From positions 22,798 to 86,797 of the forward strand of contig JASAOO010003511.1 in assembly GCA_030849075.1 (NCBI GenBank): 64,000 bases of DNA. The letters run 5' to 3'. Shown here one piece after another: positions 51,626-62,941 of the stretch. The notes under the pieces are model-generated. The model was given only the letters and a program-made list of their open reading frames with translations. It searched no databases and had not been told where the DNA came from. Source of the DNA: Zelonia costaricensis. Taxonomy: Eukaryota > Euglenozoa > Kinetoplastea > Trypanosomatida > Trypanosomatidae. Made by a program: the position numbers and the translations under genes. Every line of letters starts with the position of its first letter. The stretch's first letter is position 1.

Positions 51626-54600
51626 CTAACCGTAGTCGGCCGGCACGGTGGTGGCCGCTGAGACCTCGTAGGAGGAGTCTGCGTTTGGTGAACCGGTGCC
51701 GCCGCCGTACACCCCCGACAGTGGGAACCTGTCCGCCGCCTCCTCTGTTGACGGTGGAGGCGGCTGGGCGCGGTGAGGACGGCCGCGGCGTCGCGGCTGT
51801 TGGTGCGGGTGCTCATGGTGATGGCTGCGGTGGTGCGTCGTGGTCCCGTGCCGGCCACCACCGTGCACGCCGCCGTCGCCACCGCCCTCCTCCTCCGGAC
51901 CCCAAGTGGCCGCCGAGTACGACGCGTCGGGCGACATCGCAGGCGGCGACAGCCACACCCCGCCCGAGTCGCCGCCGTGCCCACCGCTGCCGCTGTGGCT
52001 GCTGCCGCCTCTGCTGCTGCTGCTGCTGCTGCGCGTGGCGGTGGCGCTGCTTCCCGCGGCCGCCTCGGCCTGCAGGCGGCGCTGCGCCTCCTCGGCCTCG
52101 TCCTCGGCGAGCATGAACCACAGCACCTCCAGGTTTACGCGCACCGCCTCCACGGCCTCCCGCTTCACCTCGGCGCGGCTGCGCACGGCGAAGAGCAGAC
52201 TCGAGGTGCTCAGCGCCGCCCCGAACCGGCGCCGCAGCCGCAGCCACTCGTGCTGGGTGATGGTCATGGCCATGTTCAGCATGATCATCATGAAGACCAG
52301 CACGAAGACGAGCGCCATCACGTTGGCGAAGAAGGCCGTCGCGCCGTCGGGGGTGTCGGCCAGCACGTTCACCGTGTCCAGGAGGGAGTCGCCATACGTC
52401 ACAAAGTACAGCCCAAGGCTGGCCCAGCCGAGGGTGTCGTAGTGCCCATTCGAGTGCGCCCCGAAGGCGACCACGAAGAAGACGGCGAAACCGAGAAACA
52501 GCGGCGACACGCAGACGGCGAACATCACAAGCTTCGGCACGACGTGGATGGAGGCGAGAATGGGGAAGTAGAAGCTCGGGAAGAAGCGCAGGTAGCTCAG
52601 CAGCAGCACGCACGACAGCAGCGCCGCCACCCCGAGCAGGACACTCGTCCACGCGTCGTAGGCGCCGGTCTGGGCCACCTCGATGTGCGGCAGCAGCGGC
52701 CCCAGCAGCAGTGCCGCGTACGCGAGGGTCGCGGCGGCGGCGGCGATGGCGACCCAGTGCCAGCCGGTCCCCATCGTCTGCTGCAGGTGATGCCGCCACG
52801 TCGTGCGCACGTCCACGTACGTGCGCTCCATGATGCGCTCCGTCAGCTGCGCGGTCAGCGGCGGGTGTCCCGGGTTCGGGAACGACGCGCGCGAGGCGAG
52901 CATCGACTGGGGTGTCACGGCCCCCGCCGCCGCGGCAGCAGCAGTAGCATCACCAGGCTGCAGTGCAGGAGATCGAGGGTGCCCTGCCGGCGTCAACGGC
53001 ACGGACTGCAGCGCCCGCGGCGTCCCGAGTGGTGTCACGCCGGTGCGGCCAGGAAGTAGCCAGTGCCGCACAAGGCCCGGCAGCCACAGCCGACCATGCG
53101 CGCCCCCGCTCACACACTCGTCGGCGCCGTGACTGCCAGCACCCTCGGTACGCCCGCTGCTCCGGCCCCGCCAAACACCGCCGCCGCCCTCCGCGCGGCC
53201 CCCGCCGGGTGAAGCCGGTCGCAGTAGCGGCGTTGCCTCTGACGGCGCCGCGGGTGGCACCCCCGCGTCGCGTACCGCCCGGCTGCCACGCACGCGCACA
53301 CGTCCGCGCTCACCGTCACGCCGCTGCGCACCACCCTCGCCGGCGGCGGGGTGGCCCGCGGTGAAGTCGCGTGTACCCGCGATGACGCTGAAGGAGGTGT
53401 CCGGCACAAGAGGTGGAGGCGGGTGAATGAGGGGCGCGGGCAACAGTCCGACGGCGCCGTAGTCCGGCCTCGCCGCGGTTGCCGTCGAAGCTGGCGCGAG
53501 CGGCGGCGATGCGTGGGTGTACACAGCCGCGGCCACGCCCGCCTCCTGCACCCCCGCTGTGGGGGCTTCGTGGATTGGGTGTTGCGGCGGCGGCGGCGGC
53601 GGCGGCGGCGGCACGTGGCGACCGCGGCGCGCTGGGTGCGAGTATGCCGGGCTGCCGGGGAACCCCCACTCGTACGGCGCGGTGGTGCGCAGTACGAACG
53701 GCGGGTCGAGCGCTGCGCCGGCCCCACTCGTGAAGCCGTCCTCGCTGTCGCTGTCGTCGCCCTCGCCCTCCTCCACCAGCCCGACAGGGGCGGGTGCGGG
53801 GACGCCGGCACCACGGGCTGCCTCGGCCTCCCCTTCGTGTGGGACGTCGCCCTGCTGCTGCAGCGGCTGAGGCGCCTGGCGGGCTATGAAGGCGATCCGC
53901 TCGCGCCGCAGCCGCTGTCGGTACTGTGCGATCCGCTGCAGCGCACGCGCACGCAGCACCAACTCGAGCAGCGCCAAGACGCTGAGCAGCACCGCCATGA
54001 GGTGCGGCGTCCAGAAGCTGCGCGACGTCCCCATGGGCCACATGCGGGTGTGAACCCGCAGCTGTGTCTCTACGAGGCCGCCAGGGTGGATGGTGATGTC
54101 CTTCTCCACGACCCACTGGAACACCGCCGACGTGCGAGCCGCCAGCGAGGCCACGCGCTGTGCAACGGCAGGGGTGAGAACGTCACGGATCGGCTGCCCC
54201 TCGACGCGCTTGACCGCCACGGCCCTGCCACCACCATGGGTGCTGTCCGCCTCGTGGCGCAGCGTCACGACGAGTTGGATGCGCCGCACGTTCTCCATCA
54301 GCGAGAACTCGGGCACAAAGCGGGTGGGCCCGCCGGCAGCGGTTGCCGCGGGGCCGGGTGGTGCCGCTGCTGCCGTTGCGCTCCCCGCAGCCGCCCTAGC
54401 ACCCGTGGCGGCCTCGCCGCCAAGCAGCGTCGCTGCTGCGGTTCTCGCCGACGCGCAGGGGCGGTAGAAGCGACCCGAGAGCTCGTCGTAGCGCGGCGCG
54501 CACACCACCGCCAGCGCCGCGTCCACTTCCGTTGTCGCGTCGCCCGCTGCGGCGGTGTCCCCGATCTCGAGGACCCGTTCGTCGTTGCCGTCGTCGAACT

Positions 54601-57241
54601 TCTCGGTTGGCGTCGAGACGGGGTGCCCCTTGGCGGCTCGCTTGCGCTGCTTCGCGAGGTGGCGTCGCTCCTGCCGACTCGCCCGCCGCAGTCCCCGTGC
54701 CGCCGCCTTGTACTTTGCGAATGGCCCCAGCGGGTGGTCAGCGTCGACGTAGAAAGTCAGCAGGCGCCGCGCCGAGCTCTCCGTGTCGCCCTCCAGCGCG
54801 ATGAGCTGCCCCTCCGCCGCAGCATCCCGCGACTCCGCGTCGATGCCCTGCCGGCCCAGCCATCGCACCGGCGCCGCCGTGGCGAGGGGGAAGCGTGTGA
54901 GCCGCACGTGCTCGGCCCCCTCTCGCCGCGAGTACACGTCCACCTCCACTCGCATCAAGACGGGCTCGATGGCAGCGACGGGGATGTACAGCGGGGGCAT
55001 CGCCTGCAGGCTGTCCAGCAGCACCTGCGACGAGGTGTTGACGGCCTCTGTGCAGGGGCCGCTACTCACGTAGGCCCGCTGCGAACCTGCCGCGGCACTG
55101 GCGGGTTCTGTCGCGGCTGCGGCGTCTAACCGCGTCGAGCTCGACGTCAGACCGCGGGAGAGCGCCGCGTCCCGCCAGCGCCTCCACGACCACCAGTGCC
55201 GCGCGCCGCCGCCCACGACGCCGCCACCGCCGACTGTGTTGTGCTGTACGTCCAGCCTGCAGAGCCCCGTGACGTTTGTGGGATCGTGGAAGTAGTAGTT
55301 CATATCGCTCGAGCTGGTGTTGGAGAGGTTGTAGTACACCGACACGTAGTGCTCGACGGCGGTGTACAGGCCCTCCATCCACTCCGTCGGCGCCGCCACG
55401 ATGTCGCCCTGCGCCTTGCTGTAGTAGCCGGTCTCACCCATGAAGTGCTCCGTGATGGCCAGCCGCATCGCACCGTTGGCCTGGGCCAGCGGGAGCTGGT
55501 ACCACACCACCTGCACCAGCAGCAACAGGCACAGCAGCACGCTCGTGGTCAGCTTCCATGGAAACCGGCCGTCGCGGCGCAGCTTGCGGAACGGGCTCGA
55601 GAAGAAGTCCTCGGTGAGGAGGCGGCGCCGCAGCTCGGCGACATCGTCCAGCCCGTCATCGAAGCTCGCCTCCGCTCCAGCGGGCACGGCGACCTTCACA
55701 CTGGGCGCGCCAGTCGACACGGCGCCGTGCGCCGGCACCGCTGGGGACTGCGGCAGCGGCGCGGGCCCACTCCGGTTCACCTCCGTCGCTGAGGCTGTCA
55801 GTCTTGTCCGCCCTGCAGACGGCATCGGCGGCGGTGGCGGTGGCGGTACTTCACTAGTGGCACCATCCGCCACGCCGTCCTCGCTGCTGCACCTGCGCGC
55901 GGCCGGCAGCAGCATCCGCGCGGCGGCGGCCGGCGACAGCGGTGCGCGACGCGGAAACTCCGACGGCAGCACCGGCGGCGACAGCGGCGGCCTCGCAAAG
56001 CTCTCGTGCGTCGAGCACGGACTGCGCTGCGACGTGTTGAGGGAGGCGTGCAGCTGTGGCGGCGTGGTGCGGCTTCCGGTACTGCGCGCTGGCCGCACCT
56101 CCGTTGGACTCGTCACGTTCGACGACGGCGAGTGGAGTAGCGACACGAGCGCCACCGTGGTGGGCCCCCCGTTGGTTGCACTCGCACGCCGCCCCGACAT
56201 CGGCATCCCCGCCGCCGCCGCCGCGGGAGCACCCAGTCCAGCATCACTCGTGCCCTCGTCCGGCTCGGCTGTGTGGCGTCCACTGCTGCCGCCAGCGCTC
56301 AGCCTTGGCAGACTACTGCGCCGACGCCGGTGGCCGCTGCCACCGCCCTCACCGCGGCTGCCGCCAGAGAAGTCCGAGTACGACGAGGACGGGCGACTCG
56401 CTTGGCCGAAGGCGGGTGTGAGAAGGAACGGCTGCCCTGCAATTTCGGATCGCAGCGAGCGGGCCAGCTGCGCCACCTCCTCGGCGCCGTCGCGGTCAGC
56501 GCCGTTGCCGCTGCCGCTGCTGTCCAGCTGCGTGCGCCGGCGGGACGCGCTCTCGCTGCCGCGCGCGGCCCGCGCGCTGCCGGGGCGCGGCGAGGTCTGC
56601 ACGGCCGGTCGAAGTTGCGGCGGGGTCGACGGAGAAGGATCGGGCGCTTGCAGCAGCGCGGTTGCTGTCGTGGCAGTGCTGGTGGTGGAGTCAGGCGGCG
56701 GCGGCAGCGCGGCGGGGCGGCGGCGCTGCGGCTCCGTCGGCCGCGACGTCGCCGGTGCGGATGCCGTCAGTGGGGAGGTCGGTGCGGCCGCGCCACGGAC
56801 GCTGGCTGATCCGGGGCTCGAGGCGCGAGTCGATGGGAGATGGCGAGGGCGCGACTGACCTGCTGCACCGTCCGGCCCGTCCGCTGCACCGCGCACCACG
56901 GCGGCCTCGGGGGCAGGGGTGTCCGTGAAGTCGATGCGCAGCGATGATACCGGCGCCGCGAGCACGTCTTGCTGCGGACTGGGCTGTGCGTGAGGCCGTG
57001 CGGACTGACCATCGAGTGCGGCGGCGGCGCCGACAGGGGTGGAGAGGGCGGTGGGCTGTGCGGTGGCAGTGCCGCCGCCGTGCAGGGTGCCGAGCGTGGA
57101 CGCCTCCGAGAACAGTGATGCCGCGGCGCGGGTGGAGGTGTAGGAGGTGCCCGATGGAACGGACGAGTGTGTCTGGAAGGACGAGGACGCCGAGGCCTCC
57201 TCATCGGAGGACGAGGTGGAGGGGAGGCTGTGACCGCGCAT
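51626..57241 (-). CDS. TRPML (mucolipin)-like cation channel
   Basis: The predicted 1871-residue membrane protein is related to mucolipins, endolysosomal Ca2+/cation channels. Residues 1 to about 540 are Ser/Pro-rich. FRKLRRDGRFPWKL leads into S1 (about 560-585). A lumenal loop of about 490 residues contains NLS, NTS and NVTG glycosylation sequons (NLSNTSS, NVTGLC). S2 (about 1076-1100) is followed by a linker of about 390 low-complexity residues, then S3 (about 1493-1515), S4 with LLSYLRFFPSFYFPILASIH, S5 with VPKLVMFAVCVSPLFLGFAV, a pore helix and a selectivity-filter-like Gly1617-Asp-Ser, and S6 with MALVFVLVFMMIMLNMAMTI. The RYLxFF-like S4 end and the GD(D/S) filter favour TRPML over polycystin. 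ATG 57241 is the first in frame. It is likely in acidocalcisomes, endolysosomes or the flagellar pocket, by analogy. Confidence 0.88.
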   Translation of the reverse strand: MRGHSLPSTSSSDEEASASSSFQTHSSVPSGTSYTSTRAAASLFSEASTLGTLHGGGTATAQPTALSTPVGAAAALDGQSARPHAQPSPQQDVLAAPVSSLRIDFTDTPAPEAAVVRGAADGPDGAAGQSRPRHLPSTRASSPGSASVRGAAAPTSPLTASAPATSRPTEPQRRRPAALPPPPDSTTSTATTATALLQAPDPSPSTPPQLRPAVQTSPRPGSARAARGSESASRRRTQLDSSGSGNGADRDGAEEVAQLARSLRSEIAGQPFLLTPAFGQASRPSSSYSDFSGGSRGEGGGSGHRRRRSSLPRLSAGGSSGRHTAEPDEGTSDAGLGAPAAAAAGMPMSGRRASATNGGPTTVALVSLLHSPSSNVTSPTEVRPARSTGSRTTPPQLHASLNTSQRSPCSTHESFARPPLSPPVLPSEFPRRAPLSPAAAARMLLPAARRCSSEDGVADGATSEVPPPPPPPMPSAGRTRLTASATEVNRSGPAPLPQSPAVPAHGAVSTGAPSVKVAVPAGAEASFDDGLDDVAELRRRLLTEDFFSSPFRKLRRDGRFPWKLTTSVLLCLLLLVQVVWYQLPLAQANGAMRLAITEHFMGETGYYSKAQGDIVAAPTEWMEGLYTAVEHYVSVYYNLSNTSSSDMNYYFHDPTNVTGLCRLDVQHNTVGGGGVVGGGARHWWSWRRWRDAALSRGLTSSSTRLDAAAATEPASAAAGSQRAYVSSGPCTEAVNTSSQVLLDSLQAMPPLYIPVAAIEPVLMRVEVDVYSRREGAEHVRLTRFPLATAAPVRWLGRQGIDAESRDAAAEGQLIALEGDTESSARRLLTFYVDADHPLGPFAKYKAAARGLRRASRQERRHLAKQRKRAAKGHPVSTPTEKFDDGNDERVLEIGDTAAAGDATTEVDAALAVVCAPRYDELSGRFYRPCASARTAAATLLGGEAATGARAAAGSATAAAAPPGPAATAAGGPTRFVPEFSLMENVRRIQLVVTLRHEADSTHGGGRAVAVKRVEGQPIRDVLTPAVAQRVASLAARTSAVFQWVVEKDITIHPGGLVETQLRVHTRMWPMGTSRSFWTPHLMAVLLSVLALLELVLRARALQRIAQYRQRLRRERIAFIARQAPQPLQQQGDVPHEGEAEAARGAGVPAPAPVGLVEEGEGDDSDSEDGFTSGAGAALDPPFVLRTTAPYEWGFPGSPAYSHPARRGRHVPPPPPPPPPQHPIHEAPTAGVQEAGVAAAVYTHASPPLAPASTATAARPDYGAVGLLPAPLIHPPPPLVPDTSFSVIAGTRDFTAGHPAAGEGGAQRRDGERGRVRVRGSRAVRDAGVPPAAPSEATPLLRPASPGGGRAEGGGGVWRGRSSGRTEGAGSHGADECVSGGAHGRLWLPGLVRHWLLPGRTGVTPLGTPRALQSVPLTPAGHPRSPALQPGDATAAAAAAGAVTPQSMLASRASFPNPGHPPLTAQLTERIMERTYVDVRTTWRHHLQQTMGTGWHWVAIAAAAATLAYAALLLGPLLPHIEVAQTGAYDAWTSVLLGVAALLSCVLLLSYLRFFPSFYFPILASIHVVPKLVMFAVCVSPLFLGFAVFFVVAFGAHSNGHYDTLGWASLGLYFVTYGDSLLDTVNVLADTPDGATAFFANVMALVFVLVFMMIMLNMAMTITQHEWLRLRRRFGAALSTSSLLFAVRSRAEVKREAVEAVRVNLEVLWFMLAEDEAEEAQRRLQAEAAAGSSATATRSSSSSSRGGSSHSGSGGHGGDSGGVWLSPPAMSPDASYSAATWGPEEEGGGDGGVHGGGRHGTTTHHRSHHHEHPHQQPRRRGRPHRAQPPPPSTEEAADRFPLSGVYGGGTGSPNADSSYEVSAATTVPADYG

Positions 57242-57488
57242 CTGTGCGCATACGCCTGAGAGTGCTGATGCTGGTTCGTGTGCGTGTTTGCGTCGGTTTA
57301 AGCTCTAGTGGATAGGTATGCAGTGCCAAGGGGTGGGTTGGGGGTTGGGGGTGTATAAGATGCCCGACAGAGAAAATGGCGCCGCCGGTTGGCCCAACAC
57401 GAGGTGGAGGAGCAACGCCCAGTGCGCGGCCAGCACACAGACATGCGCCAGCACGCACACCGACGCCGCACAAGGGGTCAACCCACGG

Positions 57489-57518
57489 CTCCCGATAGAG
57501 AGAAGGAGGAAGAGGTGA
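57489..57518 (-). promoter_or_regulatory. Candidate spliced-leader acceptor, TRPML-like gene
   Basis: The coding strand has CTTCACCTCTTCCTCCTTCT followed by CTCTATCGGGAG, with the AG at 57490-57489, giving a 5' UTR of about 250 bases. Other AGs lie nearer the ATG, but without such a tract. Confidence 0.5.
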
Positions 57519-57774
57519 AGCCGCAGAGGAACTCGAGAGGGGCTCACACGCGCATTCACATCCGCACACACACCCAGACACACAGAGAGCGACAGAGAGA
57601 GCAAAGCAGATGTGTGCGAGTTTCGCTTCCGCAGCCGCGTTCGCGGCGTGACGACAGGCAGCGCACGGCAGCCGGCGAGCTCGATAAGAAAAGAAGGTGC
57701 GGAGGCGCGACGAGACGAGAGGAGAGTAGAAGACGGGGAGCAGGGGCGGTAAGAGACGGCTGCGGTACACGTCC

Positions 57775-57776
<2 letters not shown>

Positions 57777-57811
<35 letters not shown>
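57777..57811 (+). repeat. CA microsatellite
   Basis: About 17 uninterrupted CA units in the leader region of the TRPML-like gene, followed from 57861 by an interrupted TG array. Confidence 0.9.
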
Positions 57812-57814
<3 letters not shown>

Positions 57815-60476
57815 GATAGAGATAGCCGGCGGCGTTGATGAACGAGGATGCGTGTGTTTGTGTGTTTTGGTATGTGTGTGTGCGTGTGTGTATGTGTGTA
57901 TGTTTTTGTGTGTTTGTGTGTCAGAGTCGACCGTTGCCGTTCCTGGGAAGGGGAGGAGTGGGTGAGGAAGAAGGGGGAGGGGAGGGTAATTGAACGAAGA
58001 TAATGTGGATGCGAACGCAGCGAATGGTGTAGTGGCACTGCTAATGCTGCAACCAAAGTGGGGGGCGGGGAGGGAGGGGAAGGTGGGGAAGGGCTGGAGT
58101 CCACAGGTGCCGCAACATGAAGCCGCCGCAGCATCAGCGGCAGCAACCACGTCGTCTCACAGAACGCATAAAATGCCTGTGAAAGACGGGCACTTGGCAG
58201 AAGCGCAAGGGAGGGAGGAGGGGAGACTGGCTGCTGTGCAGTCACTCCCCCCCCCCCCGCGCGCGCACAGGTCAACCTCGAGCCACACACGCGTCCCGTC
58301 CCCCGTGTTCGTCCTCCTCGCTCTGTTCATCACGAAATCGTCGGCGAACCAACCCACACACGCACACGCACGCATGCACGCAACCCGCTTGCGCAGCACC
58401 GCCGCCCTCCTCCCCCCATCCCATCCCCTTCGCACTCCCATCTCCCTGCTGCTGCTGCGTCCGCCATCTCTTGCCAAGACGCGTGCGCGCCCCTCGTCGG
58501 TGTGCGAGGCGGGGGCTTCTCGCCACGCCAAACCCGGAAAAGGGGGACAAGAAGGCCGCGCAGGGGAGAAGCGAAGCCACGACGACGCGCGCTTCGTTCG
58601 GAGGACGGGACGAGGGTGCACCTGTGTGTGCGTGTGCGCGCGCTCGTGTGCTTGTTGGCTTTGATTCGGTCATCGTCATGGTTCCTTTCACATTTTGGGG
58701 GGTTTGTTTCTGTTTCATCCTCTTCTTCGTGTTGTTTGGGTTTCACCATCGGGCAAAATACAGAAGACGGCCAGCCACACCCCAGAGAGAACCTACAAAC
58801 ACACACAGACACACACAGACACACGGCGAGAAAGAAGGTGGGGGAGTGACAACGGGGGGGAGGAGCCACGAAATTGCGAGACAAAGCCTGGCGCGCGCGC
58901 CGACACAAGGAGGAAGGGAGGACACACGCACGCACACTCACACCTGCACAAACGCACAAGCACAGAAAGGGTGAGCGACAAGGTGGCTACAGTGCGCTAC
59001 GAGCGATGGCGGAAGACGCGAAGGAGGGAGGGAGGGAGGGGGAGGGGGGGTGCGGCTATGACGGAGAGCGAACGTAAAACAGGCATGGAAGCGTACAGTG
59101 GGGTCATGCGAAGCCCTCCAGAACGGAATAAGAGGGAGTCAGTCGAGACGGCGGTGCTATCGTGCATGGGTGCACAGCACTACAGACAAACCTTCACGGA
59201 GAGCCACGGAGGGACGCGCTGGAACAGAAGCGACCAAGTAAGCAACAGACACGTGGACGAGGAAGTGCGGAGCTGTGCGTCACGCACCGTCGTGGAGCAC
59301 ACATACACACGCACATTCACCTTCAAGGAGGCTACGCACGCGCAGGGTCAGCGCAAACGCCACAGGGAGAGAGGGGAAGAGGCGTGAAGGCGCCACACCG
59401 ATGCTACGCACACGCCTCCACATCCCCGTCCCTCGCCTCCCGACCCCACTCCCTCCTCCCGCACCTCCGCCGCTCGCGTTCCTTCCGTTCTCCGCCCCAC
59501 TCCCCCCCCACCCCTTCGGTGCTGGCCTTCTTGTTCGTCTTCTCCCTTCCCGCCGACGCGTGAGACGTGGACAAGTGCCAGGCGGCATCGCGCCATGGGC
59601 AGGCACACCGCATCCTAACCACACACACGAACACACACACGCGCACATGCAGCGGCGAACACAAACAGGGACTAGCGGCGGCAGAGAAGGTGCGCCGGCA
59701 TCGGCGAAGGAGAGAGACGCAGAAGCGCAGCAGGAGCCGATCCTGAAAGCGGAGGAGCCGGGGAAGGTGAGGGGGGTGGGGAAGGGAGGGGGGGAGGCAG
59801 CGGCAGCCCACACGGCACATGGCGCCATCCCTTCACATCAGCCGTGCGGCGAGGGCGTGGCTCGGCACGACCCCAAGCCGGGAGTGAGGGACAGAGGGAA
59901 GGGGGAGGGGGTGGAGAACGCCAGCGGGGAGGCGGGAGGGGGATGGGCAAGAGAGAGAGCGCGCGTGTGCTTTCACCGTCTCCAGTGGGCACGCCACGTT
60001 TCCATTGTATGAAGAGTCTTGCATCCGCTTTAACTTCACCACTGCCACCACCACCACCACTCCACCCCTCCCCCCTCTGCACACCTCACCCGCAAGTCTC
60101 TCTGCTCCACCCACCCCTCCCCCTCATGATCCTCTTCGCGCCGTCGCGCGCTCGAACCGTCCTGGCACCCACATCGTCCGGCGGTTACTATCCAAACACA
60201 CACACACGCACAAACCTAGGCACATGCACACAGACACCACCAACAAGCATCCATCGCTACACGGCTGATAGTTTTCTTTTCTCTTTTTCCTATTCAAGTC
60301 CAGTAACCGCCACGGCATCAGCGAGTACAACTCACAAACACACACGCGCGCACACACACACGCACCTACGCAGGGGTGGGGCGATGGAGGCTGAGGGCAG
60401 GGGGTGGGGGGAAGAAGAGAACACGGGGAGAAAGAAGCAAGACACGAAGGGTAGAGAATCAGGCGAAGGACGACCA

Positions 60477-60487
60477 TGCACACACAC

Positions 60488-60534
<47 letters not shown>
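60477..60534 (+). repeat. Longest CA microsatellite of the window
   Basis: About 29 CA units with one CG interruption at about 60491. Length variation between isolates would be expected. Confidence 0.9.
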
Positions 60535-60538
<4 letters not shown>

Positions 60539-61610
60539 ACTGTGCGAGAGCACCGAAGCGACAGGGCAAGAGCCGCGAAGGACGGAGGAAATTCCCTCCA
60601 CGGTACATCGCCCATATAGACACGCACACCTAAACACACAGATATATGTGCCACACAAGCTCGCACCTCCACCCCATCCCCACCTTCCCTCATCAAGACA
60701 CGCGCTGACACGACACCACCCACGGGGAAATGAGGCTGGTGTGCCTCAACCACCACGATGGTGCGCGCCGCCGCCGCGGTGCACTGGCGTGCGAGAAGGA
60801 CGGAGATGTGGGGAGGGGGGAGGGGAAGCCACAGGAAGCGGGTTACCAGGTTGAGCGTGAGAGAGAGACAGAGGTCGGGATGGGGGGAGGAGAGGGCGGC
60901 GCGCACGCGACGCGCAATACAAATGGAAGACGTCAAACTGAGGTGAACCAAGAACAAGCAAGTCGTAGAAAGATGGCGGGGCGCGAACCGGGGCGTGCAC
61001 CTCCGCAACGACACGCGTTTGCAGACCCACACACGCACACACTGACACACAGGCACAGACGCAGGCAGACGAGCACGGCCACGGCAGACCGCCCAGCGGG
61101 GTCTGCGATGCGCTGCGAGAGGGGGGGAGGGGAGGCCAGGTCTGGGGGAAAGTAACGAAGGGAGTTTGTCGGGGAAGAGAGAGCAAGGAGAGCAACGCCA
61201 ACGCACCAGCACCGCAGCGACACGGAGGAACCAGAGGAGGTGAAAGAGAATGGCGGAGAAGGGGGGAGGGGAGGGGTGGCGGCAGACAAGCACACACACG
61301 CGCGGGGCACGGGCAACACACACCACCCACGCATGCATCCCACCCACACAAACACCCACACACACGCACGCACGCATACGTGGCACCGCAGGGTTGTCTG
61401 GTAACAAGAGGGAGGGGCGGGGGGACGACGAGGCGGCGTCGGGTGGGGGGGGGGGAGGGTGGGCGGAGGTCCGTGGAAGAACACGAGTCAAGACAGGGAG
61501 GGGTCGGAGCGACACGCCACACACACACACAAGCGAAAACGGACAACACAAACGAAGCGACAACCGAGAAAGGACAACAGGGAAAGGGGGAGCGAGGGGG
61601 GTGGAGGTGG

Positions 61611-61636
61611 NAGAGGGGGGGGGGGGGGGGGGGGGG
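61611..61636 (+). repeat. G22 homopolymer next to an undetermined base
   Basis: An N at 61611 is followed by AGA and then 22 consecutive G (61615-61636). The run length is likely unreliable in the assembly. Confidence 0.85.
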
Positions 61637-62941
61637 CGTGGAGCCGGGTACACCAGGCATGAACGTGAGACACGACGAACGCGCGACCGGGGATGTGGGA
61701 GAGAAGAAGAAGGACGGTTAACCGCAGCGGAAGGCGTGAGGAGGGTGTTTGGGTTGAGTTGTTGGGGAGGGGGGGGGATGTGCAGCAGCCGAGGCTCAGC
61801 GATTGGGTCAGCCTTCGGTGGTGGGATGCCATAGGTGGACACACGCACGTCTGGTGTGTGCGTGTCGGTTAGATTCGGTGGGGGAGGGAGGAGGGCAGGG
61901 GGGGGGGCAGTGCCTCTTCGTCCAGCCGCGCAGCAACCCGCTCCGGTCCCTGCTCGCTCGCAGGCAGGTGCGACGGTCGAATACGGGCAACAACCGCAGC
62001 AGCCGCAACAGCCGTCTCCTCTCGTCGCCGCCTGACGCCCACCACCGCGCTCGCACACACACACACACACGCGGAGGGGGCACGCTGGGAAACAAGTGGA
62101 GGGTGAGCGGGGTGGGCGCGGAGTAGACACTCACGAGGAAGCAAAGCGAAGGAGAGTCCACGGAAGCGACGAACGCATAAAGAAGGGTCTAGCGTATACA
62201 GTGCCACCAACCACGGAGAAAAACACCCAACACGTACGCACACTTTCACACTTACACGCACTCACACACAAACGCAAACGCAGATCCGCGAGGAAGAGGA
62301 GGCAGCAGTGACGGTGCAGAGGACGCGGGACAGCAACTCCATGACAACGAGGGCCGCGGCGATGGCCGTAAGAGGAGCGAGGTCCAGACAGCCGGGGTGC
62401 GGGGAGGGAGACAGGGAAGAGGAGGGAGGGTGTGTGTGCGTGCGTGTGTGTGCGTGTGTGTGCGAGGCGGACGGTAAGCACGATGGCGCACAAGCGAGCG
62501 GTTGACGCGAGGGAGAGCGGGCGTCAGACGCCGCCCACACAGCACGTGCCCACGCGTGCGCCCTCTGTCACCCCAGCGGGCCTCCCCCACCTCCACCTTC
62601 ACCGGCATCGACGGCACCGAACGGGCATGCCGCGGCGCCAACAACAGCCGTGTTGCATTGGCGGACAACGTCCTCGTCGCAGGTCGTCTCACTCGCGCCG
62701 CAGCTTCTTCGCGTTCCTCACCCCGAACTCGCCGCTCGCGTGAGTGCGCTCGGGTGGATCGGCGCGCTTCTCCTCTCCCTCACACTGTGCGCCGAGACCC
62801 TGGCACCGCAGGTCCTCCACTGTGGCACCGTGTCATCCTACTTCTCGATCGGCCTCAGACCGTGTCGCGCCGTCGCCGACGCGACACGGCACGAACGTGC
62901 CTGCGTGCGTGAGTGTGTCTTGCCTCACATTCTCGTTTGGT

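Larger units (their letters stand above)
57242..62941. other. Long gene-empty spacer, kinase to TRPML-like channel
   Basis: At 5.7 kb this is the longest spacer in the window. It contains TG/CA arrays (57777-57811, 57861-57921, 60477-60534), many G- or C-runs and one undetermined base at 61611. Open frames on both strands, including a 668-codon one, run through the dinucleotide repeats and contain no domain. It probably holds a long kinase 3' UTR plus the 5' leader of the channel. I cannot exclude a short non-coding RNA. Confidence 0.5.

Noticed and set aside
60124..62130. Minus-strand open frame of 668 codons
   Set aside because: It passes through CA/TG arrays, a G22 run and the undetermined base. 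The translation is repeated Cys-Val and polyproline with no conserved segment.
57242..62941. SIDER-type degenerate retroposon in the long spacer
   Set aside because: Such elements are common in Leishmania 3' UTRs, but I could not recognise the conserved signature by eye. A profile search would be needed.
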